From Flavobacteriales bacterium (GTDB lineage: Bacteria; Bacteroidota; Bacteroidia; Flavobacteriales; ECT2AJA-044): a stretch of DNA of 43,776 nucleotides. The stretch covers positions 1-43,776 of the forward strand of contig JAGWBA010000012.1 in NCBI GenBank assembly GCA_021296215.1. The letters run 5' to 3'. Below are positions 27,428-36,255 of the stretch, in pieces. The notes under the pieces were generated by a model, which was not told the origin of the DNA, did no database searches, and saw only the letters and a list, made by a program, of their open reading frames with translations. The number at the start of each line of letters is the position of its first letter. The stretch's first letter is position 1. A program made the translations under genes and the position numbers.

Positions 27428-29341
27428 ATGGGAGAAAAGAACGTGCGAAAAGAGTCTACGGCCGGAGAGCTGAAGGCTTTTATGAAGCATTTGATCAAGG
27501 ATATACGCGCCCTTGAGATCATGATCGATCGGGGTATGATCGAAGAGGGAATCCATCGCATTGGAGCCGAGCAAGAGCTTTGCCTCATCGATAAGACTTA
27601 CCGACCTGCTCCTAAGGCCATGGATGTGCTGAAGGAACTTAACCATCCGAAGTTCACGCATGAACTTAGCAGGTTTAACCTCGAAATCAACCTCGATCCG
27701 GCCGAGTTCACCGGCGGTGCGCTAAAAGGCATGGAAGACCAGCTTAAAGAGTGTCTCGATTGCCTTAGAGTAGGTCTCACCCCGCACGATTTAGATTACA
27801 TTTTAGTCGGGATCTTGCCGAGTATTAGGCTTTCCGACATGACCTTGGAGAACCTCACTCCTCTTCCCCGGTATTTCGCCTTGAATGAACGGTTATCCGA
27901 TCTACGGGGTGAGGCTTATGAATTCCGGATCGAAGGAACGGATGAACTAATCACTAAGCACGATTCCCTGATGTTCGAAAGCTGTAACACCAGCTTTCAG
28001 ATCCATTTCCAAGTGGGTGCTCAGGATTTCACTTCATATTACAATTGGGCTCAAGCGATCACGGGTCCTGTACTCAGCGCTTGTACGAATTCGCCGTTGC
28101 TCTTTGGCCGGAGATTGTGGCGCGAAACCCGAATTGCGCTGTTCCAACAATCCACAGATACGAGGAGTAATCACCAATACACAAGAGAAGATGCCCCGCG
28201 TGTACTTCTGGGAAAGAGCTGGCTAACAGGCAGTATCGTAGACCTATACAAAGAAGACATTGCTCGATATCGGGTCCTGATCAGCCAAGATATGGACGAA
28301 GATTCACTCGAAACCCTTAAAGAAGGTAAAATACCGAACCTTGGGGCTCTTAAGATGCATAACGGCACGATCTATAAATGGAACCGAGCTTGTTTTGGAG
28401 CCGCCAGTGGTATTGCTCATTTGCGCATAGAGAATCGATACATACCTTCCGGCCCTTCCGTTCTCGATGAAATGGCCAACATGACCTTTTGGCTAGGCCT
28501 CATGCACGGTATGCCGGATGAATACCGCAACCTGAATAGGACACACGACTTCGACGTGATCAAGGCCAACTTCAACAGGGCTTGCCGAATGGGTATGGGT
28601 TCTATGTTTCGTTGGCTCGATGATAAGGCCTATAGCGCTCGAGACTTGCTGATCAATGTGCTACTCCCCATCGCTCGCGATGGACTGCGGAAGGCCAAGA
28701 TCCACGAAAAAGATATCACCCGATTCCTGAACGTCATAGAGGGACGGGTCGAATCGGGGAACTCGGGTAGTCAATGGATCCTGAACTCTTTCGACAAACT
28801 CAAGAACGACGGCACCAAGGACGAGATCATGCTGGCCATTACTGCGGGTATCGCCAAAAGACAAAAAAGAAATACGCCCGTACACAAATGGAGCCTTAGT
28901 CGAATTAACGAAGCCGGAAGCTGGATCAACAGATACTGGCGAATCGATCAAATCATGTCCGTAAACTTGATCACGGTAAACGAAAACGACCTCCTCGATA
29001 TCGTGCCGAACATCATGAACTGGCGTGAAATCAGGTACGTCCTCGTCGAAAACGATAAGAATGAGTTGGTCGGTTTACTCACTTCCGGAAACTTGATCCG
29101 CTATTACTCCACCCGCCTTACGGACGAAACCCAAGATGCCTTGGTCAAAGACGTCATGATCAAGAAACCTATTTGCGTCACACCCGACACCTTAACCAAA
29201 GACGCCATATCTTTGATGCGGAAACACAAGATCGGATGCCTACCGGTCGTGCGCTCCAAAAAGGAACTCATCGGTATCGTTACAGAACACGATTTCGTCA
29301 ACGTCGCCGATCATTTTCTTCAGGAATTTCTAAAAGACTGA
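27428..29341 (+). CDS. GCS2-like carboxylate-amine ligase fused to two CBS domains
   Basis: A 637-residue two-part protein. Residues 35-480 resemble the glutamate-cysteine ligase type 2 (GCS2/COG2170) fold: GAEQELCLID near 40-50 holds the metal-binding glutamates, LSRFNLEINLDP continues the site, and FQIHFQV and HLRIENRYIPSGPS are later metal and substrate strands. Residues 507-637 are a CBS pair (IMSVNLITVNENDLLDIV and VMIKKPICVTPDTLTKDA), which usually senses adenine nucleotides. Such ligases join an amino group to a carboxylate using ATP. The substrate is unknown, and glutathione itself is not typical of Bacteroidota. The stop codon is six bases before, and in frame with, the start of the metallohydrolase gene, so the two are a functional pair by position. 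Confidence 0.88.
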   Translation: MGEKNVRKESTAGELKAFMKHLIKDIRALEIMIDRGMIEEGIHRIGAEQELCLIDKTYRPAPKAMDVLKELNHPKFTHELSRFNLEINLDPAEFTGGALKGMEDQLKECLDCLRVGLTPHDLDYILVGILPSIRLSDMTLENLTPLPRYFALNERLSDLRGEAYEFRIEGTDELITKHDSLMFESCNTSFQIHFQVGAQDFTSYYNWAQAITGPVLSACTNSPLLFGRRLWRETRIALFQQSTDTRSNHQYTREDAPRVLLGKSWLTGSIVDLYKEDIARYRVLISQDMDEDSLETLKEGKIPNLGALKMHNGTIYKWNRACFGAASGIAHLRIENRYIPSGPSVLDEMANMTFWLGLMHGMPDEYRNLNRTHDFDVIKANFNRACRMGMGSMFRWLDDKAYSARDLLINVLLPIARDGLRKAKIHEKDITRFLNVIEGRVESGNSGSQWILNSFDKLKNDGTKDEIMLAITAGIAKRQKRNTPVHKWSLSRINEAGSWINRYWRIDQIMSVNLITVNENDLLDIVPNIMNWREIRYVLVENDKNELVGLLTSGNLIRYYSTRLTDETQDALVKDVMIKKPICVTPDTLTKDAISLMRKHKIGCLPVVRSKKELIGIVTEHDFVNVADHFLQEFLKD

Positions 29342-29344
29342 CCA

Positions 29345-30526
29345 TTGCTGCCTACGGATTTCACATCGACCCTCGTTGACCGAGTCATTCTCGACATCGA
29401 CAGCGGAATTCCAGGCCCTACCCTACTCGTCATAGGCGGCATCCACGGCAACGAACCCTCGGGCATGTACGCCCTCGAGCGCCTGAAAATGGCCTTCGAC
29501 AAAAAGGAGCTCTCTATTGCCTGCGGCAAGATACTTGCTCTTCGCGGCAACCGCAGAGCACTTTCAGAGGGTGTGCGCTTCATCAAGAGAGACCTGAACC
29601 GGCTGTGGCGGTGGGATTTTAAAACGCAATGCCCCATTAATCCGATCGCAGAAGAACCCGACGACGAATACGATGAATACTGTGATCTTCAATATCGCAT
29701 TCACAAAGCTATAAAAGAACGCAAAGGGCCCATTTGCTTCCTCGATCTCCATACCACCTCGGCAGTAAGTGCCCCATTCATCATGGTAGGCGATACCTTG
29801 AGAAATCGCGACTTGGTCGACGGTATTCCGGTTCCTATTGTACTCGGCGTTGAAGAGCAACTCGACGGCCCCCTGTTGAGTTACATCAACGAGCTGGGGC
29901 ATTTGTCGGTCGGATTCGAAGCCGGGCAGCACGAGGCACCTGAAGCCATTGATGCTCACGAAGCACTAACCAAGGTGATCTTGTACCGGCTGGGCATGAT
30001 CGATGAAGAGTACGTGGATCGTATCGATGAATCGTTGGATCGCTTGGCCGAACTTGGCGGCCATTTGGCACAGTTCTATGAAGTAAGGTACCGACATGGA
30101 ATAACCCCGGAAGATGAATTTGCCATGAAACCGGGATACGCCAATTTCCAGCGGGTCGAAAAAGGAAAGACCTTGGCACGCGATAAAAACGGCCCCATTG
30201 CCATGCCCGAAGACGGACGCATCTTTATGCCGCTCTATCAAAAGCAAGGCAACGACGGGTTCTTGCAGATTCGAGGAATCAAAAGGTTCTGGCTGTCCTT
30301 CTCTCGATACACAAGAAAATTCGGACTGTATAAACTTCTTCCGCTATTACCCGGCGTTCGACGCGATAAAGACAATCCCCTCGGGCTCCATGTCAATACC
30401 CACGTAGCGAGTTTCTATTCAAGGCAGATCTTTCACCTTATGGGTTATAGAAAGGTCCGAGAGCACGAGGGCATGTTACTTATGGAAAAAAGGCCCTTCG
30501 ATTTCGAAGAGCCTCCTTTACCTTAA
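29345..30526 (+). CDS. Succinylglutamate desuccinylase/aspartoacylase-family zinc hydrolase (M14-like)
   Basis: A 393-residue zinc carboxypeptidase-fold amidohydrolase. The zinc ligands are His34 and Glu37 in GGIHGNEPSG and His136 in FLDLHTTSA. The substrate arginine/asparagine loop is RDLNRLW (82-88), and the catalytic glutamate is probably Glu192 in GFEAGQHE. The C-terminal third (about 230-393) is an extra beta domain, as in AspA/AstE proteins. These enzymes remove acyl or aminoacyl groups from amino acids. The only possible start is TTG at 29345 (or CTG next to it): the upstream ligase stop TGA lies in the same frame two codons earlier, and the next methionine is beyond the zinc site. Confidence 0.88.
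   Translation: MLPTDFTSTLVDRVILDIDSGIPGPTLLVIGGIHGNEPSGMYALERLKMAFDKKELSIACGKILALRGNRRALSEGVRFIKRDLNRLWRWDFKTQCPINPIAEEPDDEYDEYCDLQYRIHKAIKERKGPICFLDLHTTSAVSAPFIMVGDTLRNRDLVDGIPVPIVLGVEEQLDGPLLSYINELGHLSVGFEAGQHEAPEAIDAHEALTKVILYRLGMIDEEYVDRIDESLDRLAELGGHLAQFYEVRYRHGITPEDEFAMKPGYANFQRVEKGKTLARDKNGPIAMPEDGRIFMPLYQKQGNDGFLQIRGIKRFWLSFSRYTRKFGLYKLLPLLPGVRRDKDNPLGLHVNTHVASFYSRQIFHLMGYRKVREHEGMLLMEKRPFDFEEPPLP
30485..30514 (-). terminator. Intrinsic terminator of the arginase-YceI operon
   Basis: On the minus strand AGGC-T-CTTCGA pairs with TCGAAG-G-GCCT (small loop), followed by T6. It lies within the last codons of the convergent hydrolase gene, just past the YceI-like stop at 30539. Confidence 0.6.
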
Positions 30527-30538
30527 AACCTCACCTCG

Positions 30539-31189
30539 TTATTCGCAAACGCGATCAAAAACCGCATTTACTTCGATCTTGACCTCGGGCCAAAGCTTTG
30601 AAACACCATCAGCGCCTTTGTGCAGATCGTAGCACATTTCATTGAGCTGATTAATACCCATTTGACCGTTCCAATCATTTACGTCAATGGTAGTCGACAT
30701 ATTCAGGACCCCGTTTTCAAAGGTATAGGGCATGCTTACCATGACCTCTTGGTTATTCATGGTGATGATGACTTCCGCGTTTCCACCATTTTCACCATTG
30801 TAGTTGAGTCCGTTTATTCTTCCGAAGATAACGGGGGTGTTGATGGTTTCAAAGAAATATACAGCGATCTTCTTATTGCGGTCTTCGTTGTTCGATTCAA
30901 CTTTATTCACCGGAATCTTAAAGCTGGCGTTTCCAACCACCTCGGCAATGTCATCACTCTCTTTGAATCCGTCGGTGATGATCTCGGTAAAAGTACCGCT
31001 CACTCCTACTCGCTCGTTAAACTTATAGCCTGTCCAGGTCATGGAGGTTGAATCAGCATTGTAGCTGTAAACGCAAGCCTTCGAACCTTCAATGGCTTCA
31101 TCGCCGGATTCCGACCCTTTGTCGGCATTTGGTGCACAGGCGGTGAATAAAAGAGAGAAACTGAGGATTCCGAAAAGTAGTTTTTTCAT
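30539..31189 (-). CDS. YceI-like lipoprotein
   Basis: A 216-residue exported lipoprotein with lipobox FTAC and lipidated Cys18. After a short acidic linker (20-38), the rest is a beta-barrel of the YceI type: SMTWTGYKFNERVGVSGTF begins the barrel and FKIPVNKVESNNEDRNKKI follows. YceI proteins bind isoprenoid-like lipids inside the barrel, so a lipid-carrying or stress role in the periplasm is plausible. It is the last gene of the folD/ffh/argS operon, eight bases after folD. Confidence 0.85.
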   Translation of the reverse strand: MKKLLFGILSFSLLFTACAPNADKGSESGDEAIEGSKACVYSYNADSTSMTWTGYKFNERVGVSGTFTEIITDGFKESDDIAEVVGNASFKIPVNKVESNNEDRNKKIAVYFFETINTPVIFGRINGLNYNGENGGNAEVIITMNNQEVMVSMPYTFENGVLNMSTTIDVNDWNGQMGINQLNEMCYDLHKGADGVSKLWPEVKIEVNAVFDRVCE

Positions 31190-31197
31190 GAGGGATT

Positions 31198-32067
31198 TTA
31201 TTGTTTGATTGCTTTAAGCGTGTTCAATAACAGGGCTGCTCGGGTCATTGGACCAACGCCGCCGGGAACAGGAGTAATGGCCGAAACTTTGTCTTTTACT
31301 CCGTTGAAGTCCACATCTCCTTTTAAGCGGAATCCGCTTTTCGTCTCTGTAGACGGGACTCTTGTAGTTCCGACATCAATGACAACGGCTCCTTCTTTGA
31401 CCATATCTTCTGTTACGAATTCCGGTTTTCCAATTCCGACGATCAATATGTCCGCTGACCGCGTGAGTTCCGGTAAGTTTTTAGTTCTACTGTGTGCCAT
31501 GGTCACGGTCGAATTTCCGGGGTAGTTATTCCGCCCCATCAATACCGACATGGGCGCACCCACTATATGACTACGTCCAAGCACTACGCAATGCTTACCC
31601 TCCGTCTCTACCTCGTGCCTTTTGAGTAGCTCGAGAATGCCCATAGGGGTTGCCGGCAAAAAAGCATCGAGCCCCAAAGCCATGCGGCCGTAGTTCGCCG
31701 GATGAAAACCGTCTACGTCTTTCTTAGAATCTACCGCTTCGATGACTTTTTGCTCGTCGATGTGTTTTGGTAAGGGAAGTTGAACGATGAATCCGTCTAT
31801 ATCTTCATCTTCGTTGAGTTGACGTACTTCGTCGAGCAGTTGCTCTTCGGTAACATCGTCATCCATGGTGATCAAGGTGGAATTAAAGCCCACCTGTTCG
31901 CAGTCGCGGATCTTTCCGGCGACGTAGCTCTTACTTCCGCCGTCTTCACCCACGAGGATTACGGCTAAATGGGGCACCTTATGGCCATCGGCCCGTAGGG
32001 CCTTCACCTCTTCAGCGATTTCTTCTTTGATCTTCTGTGCGGTGGATTTTCCGTCGATTAGCTGCAT
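31198..32067 (-). CDS. folD: Bifunctional methylenetetrahydrofolate dehydrogenase/methenyltetrahydrofolate cyclohydrolase
   Basis: A 289-residue enzyme that interconverts 5,10-methylene-, methenyl- and 10-formyl-tetrahydrofolate for purine and formyl-Met synthesis. The N-terminal domain has the catalytic Tyr/Lys in [14 protein letters not shown] and the folate loop [14 protein letters not shown] binding is by the [14 protein letters not shown] region. [11 protein letters not shown] and [11 protein letters not shown] are family signatures. Length fits (about 285-295). It starts nine bases after ffh. Confidence 0.97.
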   Translation of the reverse strand: MQLIDGKSTAQKIKEEIAEEVKALRADGHKVPHLAVILVGEDGGSKSYVAGKIRDCEQVGFNSTLITMDDDVTEEQLLDEVRQLNEDEDIDGFIVQLPLPKHIDEQKVIEAVDSKKDVDGFHPANYGRMALGLDAFLPATPMGILELLKRHEVETEGKHCVVLGRSHIVGAPMSVLMGRNNYPGNSTVTMAHSRTKNLPELTRSADILIVGIGKPEFVTEDMVKEGAVVIDVGTTRVPSTETKSGFRLKGDVDFNGVKDKVSAITPVPGGVGPMTRAALLLNTLKAIKQ

Positions 32068-32076
32068 GGTATTGGT

Positions 32077-33423
32077 TTACATGCCAGAGGGTTTACCTCG
32101 CATGGCGTTCATCGTGTTCATCATTTTTCTACCTCCGCCACCTTGCATCATCCGCATCATTTTGCTCATTTCACTAAACTGCTTAAGCAAACGATTCACC
32201 TCCTGTACGCTGGTACCCGATCCTTTGGCGATGCGTTTTTTGCGCGATCCGTTGATGATCTTGGAATCTTGCCGCTCTGATGGAGTCATGGATTTGATTA
32301 CGGCCTCAATGTGCTTGAAGGCATCGTCATCGATGTCTACATCGCGCACGGCTTTGCTCATTCCGGGAATCATGCCCAGCAGGTCTTTGGTAGATCCCAT
32401 TTTCTTGATCTGATCGATTTGCTTCAAGAAATCGTCGAAATCGAACTTGTTTTGAGCGATCTTCTTTTGGACGCGGCGGGCTTCTTCTTCGTCGAATTGC
32501 TCCTGAGCTTTCTCTACCAGGCTTACGACGTCGCCCATACCGAGGATTCGGTCGGTCATACGCTCCGGGTAAAACACGTCGAGCGCATCCATCTTTTCAC
32601 CCGTACCGACGAACTTGATCGGTTTATCGACTACGGTCCTTATGGAAAGGGCCGCACCACCGCGCGTATCACCGTCGAGCTTGGTGAGCACTACTCCGTC
32701 GAAATCGAGTCGATCGTTGAAAGCCTTTGCCGTGTTCACCGCGTCCTGACCGGTCATGGAATCAACTACAAATAGAATCTCATGCGGATCCACCGCCGAT
32801 TTAATGTTCGATATTTCGTTCATCATCTCCTCATCGACGGCCAAGCGACCCGCGGTATCGATGATCACTAGGTTTTTACCGTTCGCCTTGGCATAAGCGA
32901 TCCCTTTTTCTGCTAAATCGACCGGATTCTTATTGCCCTCTTCAGTGAAGACGTCTACGTCTATTTGCTCTCCCAGAACCTTGAGCTGGTCAATGGCCGC
33001 AGGTCGATACACATCGCCCGCCACCAGCAACGGGTGCTGCGCTCGCTTGCTCTTCAAGTACTTCGCGAATTTGGCGCTAAAGGTCGTTTTACCAGAACCT
33101 TGAAGTCCGGCGATCAAAATCACCGTGGGCTTTCCGTCGAGCTTGACTTCTACCTGTTCGCCGCCCATGAGCTCGGAAAGTTCGTCTTTGACGATCTTCA
33201 CCAACAACTGCCCTGGCTTCAGGCTGGTCAATACTCTTTGACCCAAGGCCTTTTCCTTCACTCGATTGGTGAAATCCTTGGCGATCTTGAAGTTCACGTC
33301 GGCATCCAACAGGGCTCGACGCACTTCTTTAAGCGTATCCGCTACGTTAACTTCTGTGATTTGCCCATGGCCTTTGAGGACCTGAAAGGCTTTTTCCAGC
33401 TTGTCGTTTAAATTCTCAAACAT
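32077..33423 (-). CDS. ffh: Signal recognition particle protein Ffh
   Basis: A 448-residue SRP GTPase that captures signal sequences of nascent membrane and secreted proteins and docks with FtsY. The N domain helical bundle covers 1-90. The G domain has GLQGSGKTTFSAKFA near 107, VIIDTAGRLAVDEE, and TKLDGDTRGGAAL. The methionine-rich M domain binds the signal peptide and SRP RNA (MSKMMRMMQGGGGRKMMNT at the end). Start at 33423 (ATG); GTG at 33426 is in frame one codon earlier. It is preceded by argS at 12 bases. The 4.5S RNA gene is not in this window. Confidence 0.97.
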   Translation of the reverse strand: MFENLNDKLEKAFQVLKGHGQITEVNVADTLKEVRRALLDADVNFKIAKDFTNRVKEKALGQRVLTSLKPGQLLVKIVKDELSELMGGEQVEVKLDGKPTVILIAGLQGSGKTTFSAKFAKYLKSKRAQHPLLVAGDVYRPAAIDQLKVLGEQIDVDVFTEEGNKNPVDLAEKGIAYAKANGKNLVIIDTAGRLAVDEEMMNEISNIKSAVDPHEILFVVDSMTGQDAVNTAKAFNDRLDFDGVVLTKLDGDTRGGAALSIRTVVDKPIKFVGTGEKMDALDVFYPERMTDRILGMGDVVSLVEKAQEQFDEEEARRVQKKIAQNKFDFDDFLKQIDQIKKMGSTKDLLGMIPGMSKAVRDVDIDDDAFKHIEAVIKSMTPSERQDSKIINGSRKKRIAKGSGTSVQEVNRLLKQFSEMSKMMRMMQGGGGRKMMNTMNAMRGKPSGM

Positions 33424-33435
33424 CACTTTTTCTCC

Positions 33436-35217
33436 TTACATCTGATCGGGAACCGTAATACCCAACGTCTTCATCGACGATTTGATCACGTGTCCCACAA
33501 ACTTACTCAATTGGACCCTAAAGGCCATTTGTTCTTCGGTCTCGGCATTGAATATCGATACCTGCTGATAAAACCCGTTATACGCCTTTACCAACTCGTA
33601 GGTATAATTGGCCATGTGCGCAGGGCTCATCTCCGTCGCTGCTTGTTGCACCACTTGGGGGTAATCTGCCAAGAGCTTCAACACTTCCTTCTCGGAGGCG
33701 TGTAATTCACGGACCCTCACGGGTCGATGTAGCCCTTCGTCGGCCCGGCGAAGTAAACTCTGTATTCGGGCATGCGCGTACTGTATAAAAGGCCCCGTGT
33801 GCCCGTTGAAGTCGATCGATTCCTGCGGATCAAACATCATGCGCTTTTGGGGGTCTACCTTAAGTATAAAGTATTTGAGAGCGCCCATACCGATATTGTG
33901 GTACAGCTCTTCTTTGTCTTCGTCATTTAACCCCTCCAGCTTGCCCAACTCCTCGGCGATCGCCTTAGCTTCATTACCCATAGAGCTCATGAGGTCGTCG
34001 GCATCGACCACTGTACCTTCGCGGCTCTTCATTTTGCCGTGCGGCAAATCGACCATGCCATAGCTCAAATGATAAAGCTCTTTGGCCCGGTCGTACCCGA
34101 GTTTTCCCAGAATGAGGAAAAGCACTTTGAAGTGATAGTCCTGCTCATTCCCTACGGTGTAGATCAACTGATCAATGTCGTAATCTTCGAAGCGCTGTAC
34201 GGCCGTTCCAAGATCCTGAGTCATATACACCGCGGTTCCATCGGCGCGCAACAATAATTTTTCATCAAGACCGTCTTCTGTCAAATCGCACCAAACGGAT
34301 CCGTCTTCACGCTTATAGAAAACGCCTTTTGAAAGCCCTTCATCAACGAGCGACTTACCCAACTTGTAGGTTTCGCTTTCGTAGTAGTTCTGATCGAAGT
34401 CTACCCCCAATCTATCGTATGTGGCGTCGAATCCCGTATACACCCACGAGTTCATTTGTTCCCACAAAGCGGTAACCTCACTATCTCCTTGCTCCCACGC
34501 ACGCAACATTCCCTGAGCTTCTAACAATAGCGGAGCTTTTTTCTTGGCTTCGTCCTCTTCCATTCCGCCCGCAACCAACTCAGCCACTTCAGCTCTGTAC
34601 TCCTGATCGAATCGCACGTAGTACTTTCCAACGAGGTGATCTCCTTTGATGCCCGCCGATTCAGGTGTTTCACCTTCACCGAATTTTTGCCAAGCCAGCA
34701 TGCTCTTGCATATGTGGATACCGCGATCGTTGATGATCTGCACTTTGAGCACGCGCTTACCTGCGGCTTTATACAGTTCTGCGACCGAATATCCGAGCAG
34801 GCAGTTTCTGATATGCCCCAGGTGCAGCGGTTTGTTGGTGTTCGGAGAACTGTACTCGACCATTACGGCCGGAGCACTATCGTCTGGTGCTACCAATCCG
34901 AAACTCGGGTCAGACGCTTGTTCGGCAAAGAAATCGAGCCACAACTCATCGCTGAGTTCGAGGTTCAAAAACCCTTTAACCACGTTATAACCACTGATCC
35001 AGTCGTGCTTTTCGGTCAAGAACGCACCGATCTCTTCTCCCGTTTCTTCGGGTTTCTTTTTTGACACGCGAAGAAGTGGAAAAGTCACCAAAGTGATGTC
35101 CCCGGCGAATTCTTTGCGGGTTTTCTGAAAGTTGAACTGTGATTCTGGCAGCTCGGTGCCGTAAAGTGATGAAATGGCCTCGGCTACGGCCGGACCCATT
35201 TTTACCTCTAAGTTCAT
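33436..35217 (-). CDS. argS: Arginyl-tRNA synthetase
   Basis: A 593-residue class I aminoacyl-tRNA synthetase. The HIGH-type motif is HLGHIRNCLLG in SSPNTNKPLHLGH near residues 125-145. The LPHGKMKSREGTVV segment replaces KMSK, as usual in ArgRS. The N-terminal Add-1 domain (1-100) and C-terminal DALR anticodon-binding domain (about 475-593, with PVRVRELHASEKEVL) are present. The frame is open to 35307, but the family start is the ATG at 35217, which overlaps the arginase stop codon by four bases (ATGA). Confidence 0.97.
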   Translation of the reverse strand: MNLEVKMGPAVAEAISSLYGTELPESQFNFQKTRKEFAGDITLVTFPLLRVSKKKPEETGEEIGAFLTEKHDWISGYNVVKGFLNLELSDELWLDFFAEQASDPSFGLVAPDDSAPAVMVEYSSPNTNKPLHLGHIRNCLLGYSVAELYKAAGKRVLKVQIINDRGIHICKSMLAWQKFGEGETPESAGIKGDHLVGKYYVRFDQEYRAEVAELVAGGMEEDEAKKKAPLLLEAQGMLRAWEQGDSEVTALWEQMNSWVYTGFDATYDRLGVDFDQNYYESETYKLGKSLVDEGLSKGVFYKREDGSVWCDLTEDGLDEKLLLRADGTAVYMTQDLGTAVQRFEDYDIDQLIYTVGNEQDYHFKVLFLILGKLGYDRAKELYHLSYGMVDLPHGKMKSREGTVVDADDLMSSMGNEAKAIAEELGKLEGLNDEDKEELYHNIGMGALKYFILKVDPQKRMMFDPQESIDFNGHTGPFIQYAHARIQSLLRRADEGLHRPVRVRELHASEKEVLKLLADYPQVVQQAATEMSPAHMANYTYELVKAYNGFYQQVSIFNAETEEQMAFRVQLSKFVGHVIKSSMKTLGITVPDQM

Positions 35218-36164
35218 CCGTTCAATCGATTTTCGAGGGTTAATGCTGTTTTTTCGAGCAGTTGCAAGGCGGTATCGGCCATTACGTTGCCCTTTGTATC
35301 CAAACACGGGTTGATCTCCACGAACTCCATGCAGCAGACTTTTTCGTGCTTTGCGAATTCAGTGAGCAGGTCTTCAGCTTCGCTTTCCCAAATACCGTTG
35401 TGCACCGGAGTTCCCGTACCCATGGAAATGGTCGCGTCCATGGAATCGACATCAAAGCTGGCGTACACGCGATCGCAATCGCTCAATTTATCCATGATTT
35501 CTTGCGCTATGGGGCGACCTCCGCGATTGTGTACTTCGCCAACGCGGTAGTTCTTGATTCCCTCCCGGGCAATGAGTTGATCCTCGGGCTCTTCGGTATC
35601 GCGTACGCCAATAAAGAAAAGATCTTCGGGGCGTACCCGAGGTTCCGGGCCTTTCATGCGGTTCCACGCTTCGAGGGTAGCGTCTTTAACGTCGTTGCTT
35701 TGGCACTGTTCGTTGTTCATGCCGAGTGCAGTGGCCAAAGGCATACCGTGCACGTTTCCGGTAGGTGTGGTATAGGGAGAGTGCAGATCGGCATGGGCGT
35801 CGATCCAAACCACGCCGATGCGATCGTTGGGATAGGCCTTGCGAATTCCGGCAATAGTGCCCCCCGCCACGCTGTGGTCTCCACCAATGATGAGCGGAAA
35901 GCTTCCGCCCGAGAGGGCGTTAGACACAGACTCTTCGATGCGATCGTATTGATCGGCAATAGCGGTGATGCGAATTCCGTTAGGGGTATCGATGTCGTCG
36001 AAGAGGTGCTCGTTCGCGGTCGGAATATGTTCCCACGGATGGCGTGCGAAGAACTTGCTTTCGGCGTTGAAGGCCGCTACTTTGAGGGCATCGAAACCCA
36101 AGCTAGCCCCACGAGTGCCGGCACCTAATTCAGAAAGAGAAGTAAGTATCTTCAATCGACTCAT
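35214..36164 (-). CDS. rocF: Arginase (ureohydrolase family)
   Basis: A 316-residue manganese enzyme that splits arginine into ornithine and urea. The binuclear Mn site is visible: GGDHSVAGGT at 94-103 (His97), WIDAHADLHSP at 120-130 and SFDVDSMDATISMGTGTP near 242-258. GTGTP...GI is the arginase rather than agmatinase/formiminoglutamase pattern, though I am less sure of this. The coupling to argS by an ATGA overlap puts arginine breakdown and arginine charging on one transcript. It starts the operon that runs to the YceI-like gene; its promoter box is at 36186-36193. Confidence 0.9.
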   Translation of the reverse strand: MSRLKILTSLSELGAGTRGASLGFDALKVAAFNAESKFFARHPWEHIPTANEHLFDDIDTPNGIRITAIADQYDRIEESVSNALSGGSFPLIIGGDHSVAGGTIAGIRKAYPNDRIGVVWIDAHADLHSPYTTPTGNVHGMPLATALGMNNEQCQSNDVKDATLEAWNRMKGPEPRVRPEDLFFIGVRDTEEPEDQLIAREGIKNYRVGEVHNRGGRPIAQEIMDKLSDCDRVYASFDVDSMDATISMGTGTPVHNGIWESEAEDLLTEFAKHEKVCCMEFVEINPCLDTKGNVMADTALQLLEKTALTLENRLNG

Positions 36165-36185
36165 AAAATCCGTTTATTTGGACCG

Positions 36186-36193
36186 CAAAGCTA
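36186..36193 (-). promoter_or_regulatory. -7 box (TAGCTTTG) for the arginase-argS-ffh-folD operon
   Basis: Minus-strand TAGCTTTG fits TAnnTTTG, about 21 bases before the arginase ATG. No clear -33 element is seen. It is divergent from the ftsK box 39 bases away. Confidence 0.45.
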
Positions 36194-36231
36194 CGGAATT
36201 CCTATGGCCTTAAGCGCTGAGGGAACTTTTG

Positions 36232-36239
36232 TATTTTTG
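36232..36239 (+). promoter_or_regulatory. -7 box (TATTTTTG) for ftsK
   Basis: TATTTTTG fits TAnnTTTG, 16 bases before the ftsK ATG; no clear -33 element is seen. Confidence 0.45.
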
Positions 36240-36255
36240 ACCCCGACACCGACCT

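Noticed and set aside
35262-36128. 288-codon open frame on the plus strand opposite arginase
   Set aside because: It lies fully antisense to a clear arginase with all metal ligands, and its translation shows no family motif. Long antisense frames here follow from codon bias.
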